A stretch of DNA of 64,000 nucleotides. Source: Xanthomonas sp. CFBP 8443 (GTDB lineage Bacteria > Pseudomonadota > Gammaproteobacteria > Xanthomonadales > Xanthomonadaceae). Shown in pieces: positions 38,945 to 50,301 of the stretch. Location of the stretch: the NCBI RefSeq assembly GCF_025666195.1, contig NZ_CP102592.1, positions 2,170,001 to 2,234,000 on the forward strand, given 5' to 3'. Below the pieces are notes generated by a model that was not told the DNA's origin, searched no databases, and saw only the letters and a program-made list of their open reading frames with translations. Positions within the stretch are counted from its first letter, which is position 1; the number at the start of each line of letters is the position of its first letter. The translations under genes were made by a program, and so were the position numbers.

Positions 38945-39478
38945 TCAGCGCCGCGCCAGCAGCACCAGCATCGCCCCGGTGCCGCCTTGCGTGGGCGGCG
39001 CCGAATGGAACGCCAGCACGTCGTTGCGCTGGCGCAGCAGGCGGTCGACCAAATTCTTCAGCAGCGGAATGCCGCCGGACTGCAGGCCCTTGCCGTGCAC
39101 GATGCGCACGCAGCCGTACTCGTGCGCATGCGCCTCGGCGATGAACTGGCGCAGCAGCGCCTCGGCCTGCGCCGCGTTGGCGCCGTGCAGGTCGAGTTCG
39201 TCCTGGGCCGAGAACTGGCCACGGCGCAGGCGCTGGAACACCCGCGCCGGCACGTTCTCGCGGCGGTAGCTGGCCACGTCACCGGCCTCCAGCGGCGCGC
39301 TGTCGCGCAGCAGGCGCTGGAATTCGCTCTGCGCCTCGGCGTCGTCGCGCTCGGCCATGCGCGCGCGCGGCTTCGGCCGCGGCTTGGCGTTGGCCGGCGG
39401 CGTCGCGTTGAGCGGCGTGACCGCGCCGATCGCCGCGCGGAACAGGGCGGCGGGATCTTCGTCTTCGGGATGCGACAT
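38945..39478 (-). CDS. Smr-domain protein (SmrA/MutS2-type nuclease domain)
   Basis: 177-aa protein. A variable, charged N-terminal half (MSHPEDEDPAALFRAAIG) is followed by the Smr domain from ~90: VFQRLRRGQFSAQDELDLHG with the LDLHG motif, ALLRQFIAEAHAHEYGCVRI, VHGKGLQSGGIPLLKNLVD (HGKG motif) and APPTQGGTGAMLVLL. Smr domains nick DNA or RNA; the substrate here is unknown. The ATG at 39478 follows the promoter shared with surE. The stop codon is one base from the MITE-like element. Confidence 0.9.
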   Translation of the reverse strand: MSHPEDEDPAALFRAAIGAVTPLNATPPANAKPRPKPRARMAERDDAEAQSEFQRLLRDSAPLEAGDVASYRRENVPARVFQRLRRGQFSAQDELDLHGANAAQAEALLRQFIAEAHAHEYGCVRIVHGKGLQSGGIPLLKNLVDRLLRQRNDVLAFHSAPPTQGGTGAMLVLLARR

Positions 39479-39579
39479 GGCGCACAGCGTAACCCGCCAG
39501 TCACGCGGCGCAAGCCGTGCATGAGGGCGGAAGGCGGGGGACGCATCCGGTATCATGGTCGGGTTATCCGAGGAGTCCC

Positions 39580-40359
39580 ATGCGCGTACTAGTGAGCAAC
39601 GACGACGGCGTCGACGCCCCCGGCATCAAGATGCTGGCCGAGCAACTGCGCAGTGCGGGCCACGAAGTGACCGTGGTCGCACCCGACCGCGATCGTTCCG
39701 GCGCCAGCAACTCGCTGACCCTGGATCTGCCGATCCGGATCAAGCGCATCGACCCGCACACCTGCAGCGTCGCCGGCACCCCGACCGACTGCGTGCACCT
39801 GGCGCTCACCGGCATGCTCGACGACGAGCCGGACATGGTGGTTTCCGGGATCAACAACTCGGCCAACCTGGGCGACGATGTGATCTATTCGGGCACCGTG
39901 TCGGCGGCGATGGAAGGCCGCTTCCTCGGCCTGCCCGCGGTGGCGATGTCGCTGGTCACCCACAACCACGAGCCGAAGCACTTCCAGACCGCCGCGCGCG
40001 CCGCGGTCGAGATCGTGGCGCGGCTGAAGGCCGATCCGCTGCCGGCGGACACCATCCTCAACGTCAACGTGCCGGACCTGCCGTGGAGCGAGATCAAGGG
40101 CTTCGAGGTCACCCGGCTCGGCAACCGCCACCGTTCCGAGCCGTGCCTGCCGCAGCCGGACCCGCGCGGCGGCACCGTGTACTGGATCGGCCCGGCCGGC
40201 CGCGAGCAGGACGCCGGCCCCGGCACCGATTTCCACGCGGTGCGCACCGGCTTCATCTCGATCACCCCGATCCAGGTCGACCTGACCCGCTACCAGGCGC
40301 TGGAGACAGTCGCCAGCTGGGTCGGCGGCCTCACCGCCGCGCTGGACAACCCGGCATGA
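39580..40359 (+). CDS. surE: 5'/3'-nucleotidase SurE
   Basis: Metal-dependent nucleoside monophosphatase linked to stationary-phase survival. The 259-aa protein opens [16 protein letters not shown] with the metal-binding DD pair and shows [28 protein letters not shown] and [20 protein letters not shown]. It is upstream of pcm, with a 4-base overlap, the classic surE-pcm-nlpD order. Confidence 0.97.
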   Translation: MRVLVSNDDGVDAPGIKMLAEQLRSAGHEVTVVAPDRDRSGASNSLTLDLPIRIKRIDPHTCSVAGTPTDCVHLALTGMLDDEPDMVVSGINNSANLGDDVIYSGTVSAAMEGRFLGLPAVAMSLVTHNHEPKHFQTAARAAVEIVARLKADPLPADTILNVNVPDLPWSEIKGFEVTRLGNRHRSEPCLPQPDPRGGTVYWIGPAGREQDAGPGTDFHAVRTGFISITPIQVDLTRYQALETVASWVGGLTAALDNPA

Positions 40360-41033
40360 CCCCGCGGCTGCGCCTGCAACCGGAAGCGATCGGCATCGGC
40401 ATGACCTCGCAGCGCGTGCGCGACCGCCTGGTCGAGCGCCTGCGCGAGGCCGGCATCGGCGACGAGGCCGTGCTCAACGCGGTGCGTACCGTGCCGCGGC
40501 ACCTGTTCATCGACGAAGCGCTGGCCTCGCGCGCCTACGAGGACACCGCGTTGCCGATCGGCCATGGCCAGACCATCTCGCAGCCGTGGGTGGTGGCGCG
40601 GATGACCGAGACCGTGCTCGAGGCGGCGCCGAAGAAGGTGCTGGAAGTGGGCACCGGCTCCGGCTACCAGGCCGCGATCCTGGCCGCGCTGGGGCTGGAG
40701 GTCTATACGGTGGAGCGCATCGGCGACCTGCTGCGGCAGGCGCGCAAGCGCTTGCGCCAGCTCGGCATGAACGTGCGCAGCAAGCACGACGACGGCCGCA
40801 TCGGCTGGGCCGAGCACGGCCCCTACGATGCGATCGTGGTCACCGCCGCGGCGCCGGCGCTGGTCGATGCGCTGGTCGCGCAGTTGGCCCCGGGCGGCTG
40901 CCTGGTCGCGCCGGTCGGCGGCCCTTCGTCGCAATCGTTGGTGCGCCTGCGCCGCGACGCCGACGGCCGGATCGAGCAAGACATCCTGGCGCCGGTGACC
41001 TTCGTCCCGCTGCTGTCGGGCATGCTGGATTGA
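40356..41033 (+). CDS. pcm: Protein-L-isoaspartate O-methyltransferase
   Basis: Methylates isoaspartyl residues so that damaged proteins can be repaired. The 225-aa product has SAM motif I in [19 protein letters not shown] (residues ~90-108), the family-specific [19 protein letters not shown], and ends [12 protein letters not shown]. The ATG overlaps the surE stop. The last four codons and the stop (GCATGCTGGATTGA) are the first unit of a 15-bp tandem repeat that continues beyond the gene. Confidence 0.96.
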   Translation: MTPRLRLQPEAIGIGMTSQRVRDRLVERLREAGIGDEAVLNAVRTVPRHLFIDEALASRAYEDTALPIGHGQTISQPWVVARMTETVLEAAPKKVLEVGTGSGYQAAILAALGLEVYTVERIGDLLRQARKRLRQLGMNVRSKHDDGRIGWAEHGPYDAIVVTAAAPALVDALVAQLAPGGCLVAPVGGPSSQSLVRLRRDADGRIEQDILAPVTFVPLLSGMLD

Positions 41034-41095
41034 GTCATGCTGGATTGAATCATGCTGAATTGAATCAGCCTGAATTGAATCACCCCAGATTGAAT
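41021..41095. repeat. 15-bp tandem repeat, five units, starting inside the pcm stop region
   Basis: Units at 41021, 41036, 41051, 41066 and 41081, consensus CATGCTGGATTGAAT, each later unit more diverged. The period is a multiple of three. The array fills the pcm-yqaA gap. Confidence 0.9.
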
Positions 41096-41112
41096 CAGTG
41101 GAGTTGCGTTGG

Positions 41113-41727
41113 ATGAAGATATTCGGGCCGTTGTACGAACGCGCCATCGGCTGGTCGCGGCACCGCCGCGCCCCGGCGTTCCTGACCGGGCTCAGCTTCG
41201 CCGAGGCGATCGTGTTCCCGGTGCCGCCAGAGGTGATGCTGGCGCCGATGTCGCTGGCGCAGCCGCGGCGTGCGCTGTGGTTCGCCACGCTGAGCCTGAT
41301 GGGCTCGCTGGCCGGCGCGCTGGTCGGCTACATGCTCGGCCATTTCGCCTTCGCCGCGGTGCAGCCGCTGATCGAATGGCTGGGCTGGACGCAGAAGATC
41401 GATGCGCAGGTGAGCCATCTGCGCGAAGTGGTTGCCGAATCGCCGTGGCGCGCCTTCTGGCTGCTGGTGCTGGCCGGTTTCACCCCGATTCCGCTGAAGA
41501 TATTTACCTGGGCCTCAGGCATCGTGGGAATCCCGCTGCTACCGTTCCTGGCGAGCATGTTGGTCGGCCGCGGCAAGCGCGTGTATCTGGTGGCCGGCGC
41601 GATCCGCCTGGGCGGGCCGCGCGCGGAAGCCGCGTTGCGTCGCTGGATCGAACCGCTCGGTTGGATCGCGATGGCGATCCTGGCGCTGCTGGTGGTGTGG
41701 GTCCTATGGAGAGCGAAGTACGGATGA
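41113..41727 (+). CDS. YqaA/DedA-like (VTT domain) membrane protein
   Basis: 204-aa inner-membrane protein of the VTT/SNARE-associated family, related to DedA and YqaA, whose members take part in lipid-carrier recycling and envelope homeostasis. It shows SRHRRAPAFLTGLSFAEAIV, the re-entrant loop FPVPPEVMLAPMSLA, and WLLVLAGFTPIPLKIFTWAS. The ATG at 41113 is preferred because GGAG lies nine bases upstream; a GTG at 41098 is the alternative. The nlpD ATG overlaps its stop codon. Confidence 0.87.
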   Translation: MKIFGPLYERAIGWSRHRRAPAFLTGLSFAEAIVFPVPPEVMLAPMSLAQPRRALWFATLSLMGSLAGALVGYMLGHFAFAAVQPLIEWLGWTQKIDAQVSHLREVVAESPWRAFWLLVLAGFTPIPLKIFTWASGIVGIPLLPFLASMLVGRGKRVYLVAGAIRLGGPRAEAALRRWIEPLGWIAMAILALLVVWVLWRAKYG

Positions 41728-42518
41728 GCGTCGATCGGGTGGTGCGTAACGGCCTGCGTTGCAGCGTGTGGTTGCTGGTGGCAGCAGGATTGGGCGCATG
41801 CAGCAGCGCCACCGTGGTGCGCACGTCCGGCGCGCCCGGCAAGTCCGGCGCACCGGCGGCGCGTCCTTCGGTGCCCAAGCCCGGGGTCAGCGTCAGCGTG
41901 CGCCGCGGCGACACGCTGTATGCGATCGCCCGCGTCAACAACATCAGCCCGCAGGACCTGGCCGCCTGGAACCGCCTGCCGCCGCCGTACACGATCTACC
42001 CGGGGCAGTCGCTGAAGCTGTATCCCCCAGGCGGCGGTGGTGGCACGGTCGTGGCGCGACCCGGTAGCACTGCAGTGGTACCGCCGCCGAGTTCCGCGGG
42101 AACCGTCACGCGGCCGCCGGTCGCGGCGCCGACCCCGGTCAGCAGCGGCTTCAACTGGCGCTGGCCGGCCGAAGGCGCGGTGGTCAGCCGCTTCGTCGTC
42201 GGCGAGACCACCAAGCAGGGCGTGGACATCGCCGGCAGCAGCGGCCAGGCGGTGCGCGCGGCCGCCGACGGCGTGGTGGTGTACTCGGGCGCCGGCCTGG
42301 TCGGCTATGGCGAACTGATCATCATCAAGCACAACGAGCAATGGCTGTCGGCCTACGGCCACAACCGCAAGCGCCTGGTCAACGAAGGCCAGAACGTGAA
42401 GGCCGGCGAGCAGATCGCCGAGATGGGCCGCAGCGGTGCCGCGCGCGACATGCTGCACTTCGAGATCCGCTACAACGGCAAGCCCGTCGACCCGCTGCTA
42501 TATCTGCCCAGCAAGTAA
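41724..42518 (+). CDS. nlpD: Murein hydrolase activator NlpD (LysM-LytM lipoprotein)
   Basis: Outer-membrane lipoprotein predicted to activate the septal amidase AmiC. The 264-aa protein has a lipoprotein signal (WLLVAAGLGAC), one LysM domain (~55-98; VSVRRGDTLYAIARVNNISP), a proline-rich linker, and a LytM/M23 domain (GVDIAGSSGQAVRAAADGVV, YGHNRKRLV, MLHFEIRYNGKP). The first zinc-ligand His of active LytM enzymes is absent before GVDI, as in E. coli NlpD, which fits an activator and not a hydrolase. No rpoS follows, unlike enterics. Confidence 0.93.
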   Translation: MSVDRVVRNGLRCSVWLLVAAGLGACSSATVVRTSGAPGKSGAPAARPSVPKPGVSVSVRRGDTLYAIARVNNISPQDLAAWNRLPPPYTIYPGQSLKLYPPGGGGGTVVARPGSTAVVPPPSSAGTVTRPPVAAPTPVSSGFNWRWPAEGAVVSRFVVGETTKQGVDIAGSSGQAVRAAADGVVVYSGAGLVGYGELIIIKHNEQWLSAYGHNRKRLVNEGQNVKAGEQIAEMGRSGAARDMLHFEIRYNGKPVDPLLYLPSK

Positions 42519-42830
42519 CCGGCACGTCGTTCGTTGGGCGGATCCCCGGCCCGGCGCAGCGCGCCGGGCGCTCAGCGGCGCGGTCCGGTGGACCGCAAGC
42601 GGCGCCGCTTCGCCCGCTACAACGGCAAACCGGTCGACCCGCTGTTGTATCTGCCCAGCAAGTAATCGGCACGTCGTCGATTGGGCGGATCCCCGGCCCG
42701 GTGCAGCGCGCCGGGCGCTCAGCGATGCGCGGTCCGGTGGACCGCAAGCGGCGTCGATTCGCCCGCTACAGCGGGCAAACGGTCGAGCCCGCTGTTGTGC
42801 CTGCTGAGCAAGAAATCACGATCGGGCCGG
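42468..42830. repeat. Three tandem copies of the nlpD 3' end (~146-150 bp period)
   Basis: The segment starting CGCTACAACGGCAA at 42468 (inside nlpD) recurs at 42614 and, more diverged, at 42764. The intervening TCCCCGGCCCGG...CGCGCCGGGCGCTCAGCG and GGTCCGGTGGACCGCAAGC blocks repeat as well. Copy two still encodes RYNGKPVDPLLYLPSK and stop with synonymous changes only. No gene is seen between nlpD and the DUF498 gene besides these relics. Confidence 0.9.
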
Positions 42831-42896
42831 TCCGGCGCAGTGCGCCGGCAGATTGGGAGACAACGCGACCAGAGCAGACGGCGGCCGCGGCGTCGC

Positions 42897-43271
42897 TCAG
42901 CCTTCGAGCAGGAACCCGACCGCCACGCGCCGGCCTTCGGCGGCCAGCACGTTGTAGGTGCGGGCGGCGGCGGCGTTGTTCATCACTTCGATGCCGATGC
43001 CGCGGGTCAGGAACAGCGCCAGCGCGGCGGCGGGCGGGAATACCTGGCGTTCGCCGGTACCCAGGATCACCAGCGCCGGGTTCAGCTCCAGCAGCGGCTG
43101 CAGTTGCTGCGGCTGCAGCTCGGCCGCGGCCGGCGCGTCCCAGTGCTCGACCAGGGTGTCCGGGGCGAGGATGAAACTGCGGGTCAGCAAGCGGTCGTTC
43201 ACCTTCGCCTGGCGGCCGTCGGCCATGCGCAGGGTGTAGGCGTAGTCGGGCAGGTCCTGGGTCAGCTGCAT
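42897..43271 (-). CDS. Mth938/DUF498 domain protein
   Basis: 124-aa single-domain protein of the MTH938/NDUFAF3 fold. Segments are DYAYTLRMADGRQAKVNDRL, ELNPALVILGTGERQVFPP and the end ARTYNVLAAEGRRVAVGFLL. The eukaryotic relative assists complex I assembly; the bacterial role is unknown. It lies 19 nt after yhbY on the same strand, so both likely share a transcript. Confidence 0.9.
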   Translation of the reverse strand: MQLTQDLPDYAYTLRMADGRQAKVNDRLLTRSFILAPDTLVEHWDAPAAAELQPQQLQPLLELNPALVILGTGERQVFPPAAALALFLTRGIGIEVMNNAAAARTYNVLAAEGRRVAVGFLLEG

Positions 43272-43290
43272 GATGTCACCGAGCAGTGGA

Positions 43291-43596
43291 TCAGCCGCGT
43301 GGCAGCACGATCTGGCGGTCTTCCTTGGCCGGGCGGTACAGGATCGCGGTGTGGCCGATGCGCTGCACCAGCACGCTGTGCGATTGCTCGACCAGGTTGG
43401 CGATGCTCGTGTCGCGGGCCTCGCGGTCGTCGCCGCCGACCTTCACCTTGACCAGTTCGTGGCGCTCCAGCACCTCGTCCAGTTCGGCCAGGAAGGCCGG
43501 CGTGATGCCCTTGCCGCCGATCTGCAGCAGGGGTTTGAGGTCGTGCGCCAGGCCGCGCAGGAAGCGGTTCTGGGACGGGGTCAGGCTGATCGACAT
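43291..43596 (-). CDS. yhbY: YhbY/CRS1-type RNA-binding protein
   Basis: 101-aa KH-like (CRM domain) protein that binds pre-50S ribosomal particles. It shows LTPSQNRFLRGLAHDLKPLL, QIGGKGITPAFLAELDEVLE, ELVKVKVGG with the conserved GKGI loop, and HTAILYRP. It is divergent from rlmE, the usual genomic neighbour of yhbY. Confidence 0.95.
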   Translation of the reverse strand: MSISLTPSQNRFLRGLAHDLKPLLQIGGKGITPAFLAELDEVLERHELVKVKVGGDDREARDTSIANLVEQSHSVLVQRIGHTAILYRPAKEDRQIVLPRG

Positions 43597-43662
43597 GCAG
43601 GCGGGAACGGGGTTGCCAAGGGCGATCAGGGTATCATGGCCGTCCACTACGACCGCGATCCC

Positions 43663-44295
43663 ATGGCAACCCGCAGCAAAAGCAGCCAACGCTGGCTCCG
43701 CGAACATTTCGCCGACCCCTTCGTGAAGAAGGCCCAGGCCGAAGGCATGCGTTCGCGTGCCGCCTACAAGCTGGAAGAGTTGCTGCAGCGCGACAAGCTG
43801 CTCAAGCCGGACATGCTGGTGGTCGATCTCGGCGCCGCGCCGGGCGGCTGGTCGCAGCAGGTGCGCAAGTCGCTGGGCGAGCGCGGCCGGGTGCTGGCGC
43901 TGGACATCCTGGAGATGCCGCCGCTGGCCGGCGTGGAGTTCCTTCACGGCGACTTCAGGGAGGAGGAGGTGCTATCGCAGTTCGAGGAAATGCTGGGCGG
44001 CAACCCGGTAGACCTTGTGCTGTCGGATATGGCCCCCAATAAAAGCGGCATGGATGCGGTGGACCAGCCGCGGATGATGCATCTGGCCGAATTGGCGATG
44101 GCGTTCGCCGATACCCACCTCAAACCGGGCGGGGCGTTCCTGATCAAGCTGTTCCAGGGCGTCGGGTCCGACGACTACATCCGCGAGATGCGCCGCCGTT
44201 ACGAAAAGGTGTCCATCCGCAAACCGGCGGCGTCGCGCAAGCGTTCGCCGGAGGTCTATGCCCTCGGGCAGGGCAAGCGTGCCCAGATCAAGTAA
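43663..44295 (+). CDS. rlmE: 23S rRNA (uridine-2552-2'-O)-methyltransferase
   Basis: Heat-shock methyltransferase modifying U2552 of the ribosomal A-loop. The 210-aa protein begins MATRSKSSQRWLREHFADPF, has RSRAAYKLEELLQRD with the catalytic Lys, SAM motif VVDLGAAPGGWSQQV, the Asp in LVLSDMAPNKSGMDAVDQ, and KLFQGVG. An ATG at 43636 is in frame but 43663 fits the family start better. ftsH follows 53 nt downstream, the classical rlmE-ftsH pair. Confidence 0.96.
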   Translation: MATRSKSSQRWLREHFADPFVKKAQAEGMRSRAAYKLEELLQRDKLLKPDMLVVDLGAAPGGWSQQVRKSLGERGRVLALDILEMPPLAGVEFLHGDFREEEVLSQFEEMLGGNPVDLVLSDMAPNKSGMDAVDQPRMMHLAELAMAFADTHLKPGGAFLIKLFQGVGSDDYIREMRRRYEKVSIRKPAASRKRSPEVYALGQGKRAQIK

Positions 44296-44348
44296 GCTGA
44301 ACCCGTCGCATCACGCATCGAGAACGAGTTGAAGGGACACCGGAGCCA

Positions 44349-46289
<1,941 letters not shown>

Positions 46290-46308
46290 GCGCGATCAGG
46301 TCCGTCCG

Positions 46309-46340
46309 AAAAAAGCCAGGGAGCGATCCCTGGCTTTTTT
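46309..46340 (+). terminator. Rho-independent terminator after ftsH
   Basis: Perfect 14-bp stem AAAAAAGCCAGGGA / TCCCTGGCTTTTTT with a GCGA loop. The A/T-flanked symmetry could also stop opposite-strand transcription. Confidence 0.95.
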
Positions 46341-46628
46341 GTTGTCTGCTTTGCACCTCTGGCGGTGCAGGGGGGCAGCCGGCGTAGGGATGGCATCGCT
46401 CCGGCCGATCTTTTGGCGCATCCCCGCCGCCGGTCGTCGTAGGCGCTGCGACTGGGCGACAATGGCGTTCCGTTATCACTGTCCGCCTATGCCATCGCTC
46501 GCTTGTCCTTCGCTGCCGCCGCTTGCCAACGCCGCGGTCGCCACGATGCTCCGCGCTGCTGCGCCGGTGGCAAGCAAGGACACGCACAGCATCCCCGTGC
46601 ATCGCGGCAACCACCAGGAGCACTGCTG

Positions 46629-47528
46629 ATGTTCGACACTTCGCCGAGCCTGGATTGCGGCGGACGCCGCCTGCTGCTGGATCGCCCGCGGGTGATGGGC
46701 ATCGTCAACGTCACCCCCGACTCGTTCTCCGACGGCGGCGCGCATGCGACGGTGGAGGCCGCCGTCGCGCACGGGCTGCGCCTGGCGGAGGAGGGCGCCG
46801 ACCTGCTCGACATCGGCGGCGAATCGACCCGCCCCGGCGCCACCCCGGTGCCGGTGGAAGAGGAATTGCGGCGGGTCATCCCGGTGATCGAGCGGCTGGC
46901 GGCGCAGACCGCGTTGCCGTTGAGCGTGGACACCTTCAAGCCGGAAGTGATGCGCGCGGCGGTCGCCGCCGGTGCCGGCATGATCAACGACGTCCAGGCT
47001 CTGCGCCGGCCCGGCGCGCTGGATGCGGCGGCGCAGCTGCAGGTGCCGGTGGTGCTGATGCACATGCCCGCGGACGCCTACGCCGCGGGCAGCGCGCCGC
47101 ACTACGACGACGTGGTCGGCGAGGTGCACCGGTTCCTGGCCGAGCGCATCTTCGCCGCGGAAATGGCCGGCATCGACAAACGCCGCTTGCTGGTCGATCC
47201 GGGCTTCGGCTTCGGCAAGGGCACCGCCGACAACCTGCAACTGCTGGCGCAGCTGTCGCGCCTGGTCGAACTCGGCGTGCCGGTCATGGCCGGGCTGTCG
47301 CGCAAGCGCAGCATCGGCGAGCTGACCGGACGCACCGCGCCGGAGCAACGCGTGGCCGGCTCGGTGGCGGCGCACCTGCTGGCGGCGCAGCGCGGCGCGC
47401 TGCTGCTGCGCGTGCACGACGTCGCCGCCACGGTGGACGCGTTGAAGGTCTGGCAGGCGCTGGCGGCGGTGCCGCTGCCGCGCGCCGGCGCCGCGCCCGC
47501 CGCGATCCGCTGGCCGGACGAGGACTGA
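46629..47528 (+). CDS. folP: Dihydropteroate synthase
   Basis: Folate-pathway enzyme joining p-aminobenzoate to the pterin diphosphate; target of sulfonamides. The 299-aa TIM barrel shows [63 protein letters not shown] and [13 protein letters not shown]. The stop codon overlaps the miaA start by one base. About 290 bp of gene-free DNA precedes it, presumably the promoter. In enterics ftsH is followed by folP-glmM; here glmM is absent. Confidence 0.96.
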   Translation: MFDTSPSLDCGGRRLLLDRPRVMGIVNVTPDSFSDGGAHATVEAAVAHGLRLAEEGADLLDIGGESTRPGATPVPVEEELRRVIPVIERLAAQTALPLSVDTFKPEVMRAAVAAGAGMINDVQALRRPGALDAAAQLQVPVVLMHMPADAYAAGSAPHYDDVVGEVHRFLAERIFAAEMAGIDKRRLLVDPGFGFGKGTADNLQLLAQLSRLVELGVPVMAGLSRKRSIGELTGRTAPEQRVAGSVAAHLLAAQRGALLLRVHDVAATVDALKVWQALAAVPLPRAGAAPAAIRWPDED

Positions 47529-48478
47529 TGGCGGCGGACCGGCGCCCGCGCGCGATCGCGCTGATGGGCCCCACCGCGTCCGGCAAGACCGCCGCGGCGA
47601 TCGCCCTGGCCGAGCGCTACGGCGGCGAGATCGTCAGCGTCGATTCGGCGCTGGTGTACCGCGGCTTGAGCATCGGTGCGGCCAAGCCCGATGCGCAGCA
47701 GTTGGCGCGGGTGCCGCACCATCTGCTGGACCTGCGCGATCCTTGGCAACCGTATTCGGCCGCCGAGTTCGCGGTGGACGCGCGCGCCGCGCTGGACGCG
47801 ATCGTCGCCCGCGGCCGCCTGCCGATCCTGGCCGGCGGCACCGGGCTGTATTTCCGGGCGCTGCTGGAAGGCCTGGCGCCGATGCCGCCGGCCGATCCGC
47901 AACTGCGCGCGGCGCTGGCCGAACGCGGACAGGCCGAAGGCTGGGCGGCGCTGCATGCGCAGCTGCGGCAGGTCGATCCGCTGGCCGCGCAGCGGATCCG
48001 GCCCGGCGATGCCCAGCGCATCCAGCGTGCGCTGGAGGTATTCCAGCTCAGCGGCCGCCCGATCAGCGAATGGCAGGCGCAGCCGGGGCCGCCGCGGCTG
48101 CCGTTGCGGGTGCTGAAGCTGGTGCTGGCGCCGGCCGAGCGCGCGCTGCTGCACCGGCGCATCGAACTGCGCTTCGACGCGATGCTGGCGCAGGGCTTCC
48201 TCGACGAGGTGCGTGCGCTGCGCGCGCTGCCGGCGATGCGCCAGGCGGCGCAGCCGCTGGAGCTGCCGGCGGTGCGCGCGGTCGGCTATCGCCAGGCCTG
48301 GGAACACCTGGACGGCGCCAGCGACGCGGCGACGTTCCGCGAGCGCGCGATCTTCGCCACCCGCCAGCTGGCCAAGCGGCAGCTGACCTGGCTGCGCGGG
48401 GAGCTGGACGCGCGCTGGTTCGACCCCGAACGCGACGGCGCGCGTCTGGATGGGGCGGTGGCGGACTTTCTCGGCTGA
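47528..48478 (+). CDS. miaA: tRNA dimethylallyltransferase
   Basis: Adds an isopentenyl group to A37 of tRNAs reading UNN codons. The 316-aa protein has the P-loop [20 protein letters not shown] (residues ~9-28), [44 protein letters not shown], and [20 protein letters not shown]. It shares a base with folP (TGATG). hfq and hflX follow, giving the conserved miaA-hfq-hflX order. Confidence 0.96.
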   Translation: MAADRRPRAIALMGPTASGKTAAAIALAERYGGEIVSVDSALVYRGLSIGAAKPDAQQLARVPHHLLDLRDPWQPYSAAEFAVDARAALDAIVARGRLPILAGGTGLYFRALLEGLAPMPPADPQLRAALAERGQAEGWAALHAQLRQVDPLAAQRIRPGDAQRIQRALEVFQLSGRPISEWQAQPGPPRLPLRVLKLVLAPAERALLHRRIELRFDAMLAQGFLDEVRALRALPAMRQAAQPLELPAVRAVGYRQAWEHLDGASDAATFRERAIFATRQLAKRQLTWLRGELDARWFDPERDGARLDGAVADFLG

Positions 48479-48596
48479 TTGGCTACGCACCGCGCTGTGC
48501 TTGTGCCCGCGGTTGTGTAACATCGGCGGTCCGGGCCACGGCAGGGGAGCTGCAGTGCCGACCCGGGCACATAAAAACTATAAACGGGAGTGAAGC

Positions 48597-48872
48597 ATGT
48601 CCAAGGGGCAATCCTTGCAGGATCCTTTCCTGAACGCGCTGCGTCGCGAACGGGTGCCGGTTTCGGTGTACCTGGTCAACGGCATCAAGCTGCAGGGTAC
48701 CATCGAGTCCTTCGACCAGTTCGTGGTGCTGTTGCGCAATACCGTGAGCCAGATGGTCTACAAACACGCCATTTCCACCGTGGTGCCCGCGCGCAACGTG
48801 CGCGTCGGACCGGGCGGTGGCTATGTGCAGCAGAACGAGGGTGGCAGTGCGGAAGATGACGAAGCCGAGTAG
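48597..48872 (+). CDS. hfq: RNA chaperone Hfq
   Basis: Hexameric Sm-like protein that pairs small RNAs with mRNAs. The 91-aa product begins [20 protein letters not shown], has the Sm1 motif [20 protein letters not shown] and Sm2 with [10 protein letters not shown], and an acidic Gly-rich tail ending [14 protein letters not shown] ribosome site lies before the ATG, after an A/T-rich stretch (ATAAAAACTATAAAC) that could include its own promoter. Confidence 0.97.
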   Translation: MSKGQSLQDPFLNALRRERVPVSVYLVNGIKLQGTIESFDQFVVLLRNTVSQMVYKHAISTVVPARNVRVGPGGGYVQQNEGGSAEDDEAE

Positions 48873-48898
48873 CACGCAGTTGAAGAACGGAGCCGCGG

Positions 48899-50224
48899 GT
48901 GTTTGACCGTTCCCGCCGCGGCGAGCATGCATTGCTGATCCAGCCCTACGCGGGAGGACCGGTGGAGGACGACGTGCTGGAGGAGTTCGCCGATCTGGCG
49001 CGCTCCGCCGGTGCCACGATCGCCGCCACGCTGACCGCGCGCATCGACAAGCCGAGCCCGTCGACGCTGATCGGCAGCGGCAAGCTGGAAGAGGTCAAGG
49101 CCGCGGCCGAGGCGACCGGCGCCGACCTGATCCTGGTCAATCACGCACTGAGCCCGGGCCAGGAGCGCAATCTGGAGAAATACCTGGAGCGGCGGGTGAT
49201 CGACCGCACCGGGTTGATCCTGGACATCTTCGCGCAGCGCGCGCGCAGCCACGAGGGCAAGCTGCAGGTCGAGCTGGCGCAGCTGCGGCACATGGCCACG
49301 CGGCTGATACGCGGTTGGACCCACCTGGAGCGTCAGCGCGGCGGTTCGATCGGCCTGCGCGGCCCCGGCGAAACCCAGCTGGAAACCGATCGCCGCCTGC
49401 TGCAGAAGCGGGTCGAGCAGCTGCAGAAGCGGCTGGAAAAGGTCGAGGTGCAGCACACCCAGATGCGCCGTGCGCGGGTGCGCAGCGAACTGCCGCGGAT
49501 CGCGGTGGTCGGCTATACCAACGCCGGCAAGTCGACCCTGTTCAATGCGATGACCGGCGCCGAGGCCTACGCCGCGGACCAACTGTTCGCGACGCTGGAC
49601 CCTACCGTGCGCCGCATCGCGCTGCCTGGCGGCAATGCGATGCTGGCCGACACCGTCGGCTTCGTGCGCAACCTGCCGCACGAACTGGTCGCCGCGTTCC
49701 GTTCGACCCTGTCCGAGGCGCGTGAGGCCGACTTCCTGCTGCATGTGGTCGATGCGGCCGACCCGCTGCGCGAGGAGCGCATCGCCCAGGTCGACGAGGT
49801 GCTGCACGCGGTCGGCGCCGGCGATCTGCCGCAGCTGCTGGTGTTCAACAAGATCGACCGCATCGAAGGCGCCGACGTGCGCCACGACGCGCAGGACGGC
49901 GTGCCCGACGCCGCGCGCCGCGAACGCGTCTGGATCTCGGCGCGCGACGGACGCGGCCTGGACTTGCTGCAGAGCGTGCTCGGCCAACGCCTGGGCCTGC
50001 AGCACGTGCAGGGCAGCCTGCGCCTGCCGTCCAGCGCCGGTCGCCTGCGCTCGCAACTGCACCAGCTGCAGGTGATCCGCAGCGAGCAGGCCGACGAGGA
50101 CGGTTGGCTGCTGCAGGTGGACATCCCGATCACCGAGGCCGAGCGCCTGGCCGCCAGCGCCGATGGAGCGCCGATCCGCGCGCTGCTGCCGCCGCGCGAG
50201 GAAGAGGAATGGCAACAGCGTTAG
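48899..50224 (+). CDS. hflX: Ribosome-associated GTPase HflX
   Basis: GTPase that splits or rescues stalled ribosomes under stress. The 441-aa protein has the N-terminal HflX domain (LIGSGKLEEVKA, LSPGQERNLEKYLERRVIDR), a coiled coil with GPGETQLETDRRLLQKRVEQ, and a GTPase domain with G1 VVGYTNAGKSTLFNAMTGAE, G3 DTVGFVRNLPHELVAAFRST and G4 NKID. Its start is GTG (FDRSRRGEHALLIQPY), 26 nt after hfq. Confidence 0.95.
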   Translation: MFDRSRRGEHALLIQPYAGGPVEDDVLEEFADLARSAGATIAATLTARIDKPSPSTLIGSGKLEEVKAAAEATGADLILVNHALSPGQERNLEKYLERRVIDRTGLILDIFAQRARSHEGKLQVELAQLRHMATRLIRGWTHLERQRGGSIGLRGPGETQLETDRRLLQKRVEQLQKRLEKVEVQHTQMRRARVRSELPRIAVVGYTNAGKSTLFNAMTGAEAYAADQLFATLDPTVRRIALPGGNAMLADTVGFVRNLPHELVAAFRSTLSEAREADFLLHVVDAADPLREERIAQVDEVLHAVGAGDLPQLLVFNKIDRIEGADVRHDAQDGVPDAARRERVWISARDGRGLDLLQSVLGQRLGLQHVQGSLRLPSSAGRLRSQLHQLQVIRSEQADEDGWLLQVDIPITEAERLAASADGAPIRALLPPREEEEWQQR

Positions 50225-50301
50225 TCGCCGTGCGCGGATGACGTTGTTGTCAACTCGCCGAGGCGCATCTTCGGCTCAGTCGTTTACAGCTCGCGCAAGT
50301 T

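Noticed and set aside
41724..43271. Expected rpoS next to nlpD
   Set aside because: No sigma-factor gene is present; the DNA after nlpD holds only the repeated nlpD tail and the opposite-strand DUF498 gene.
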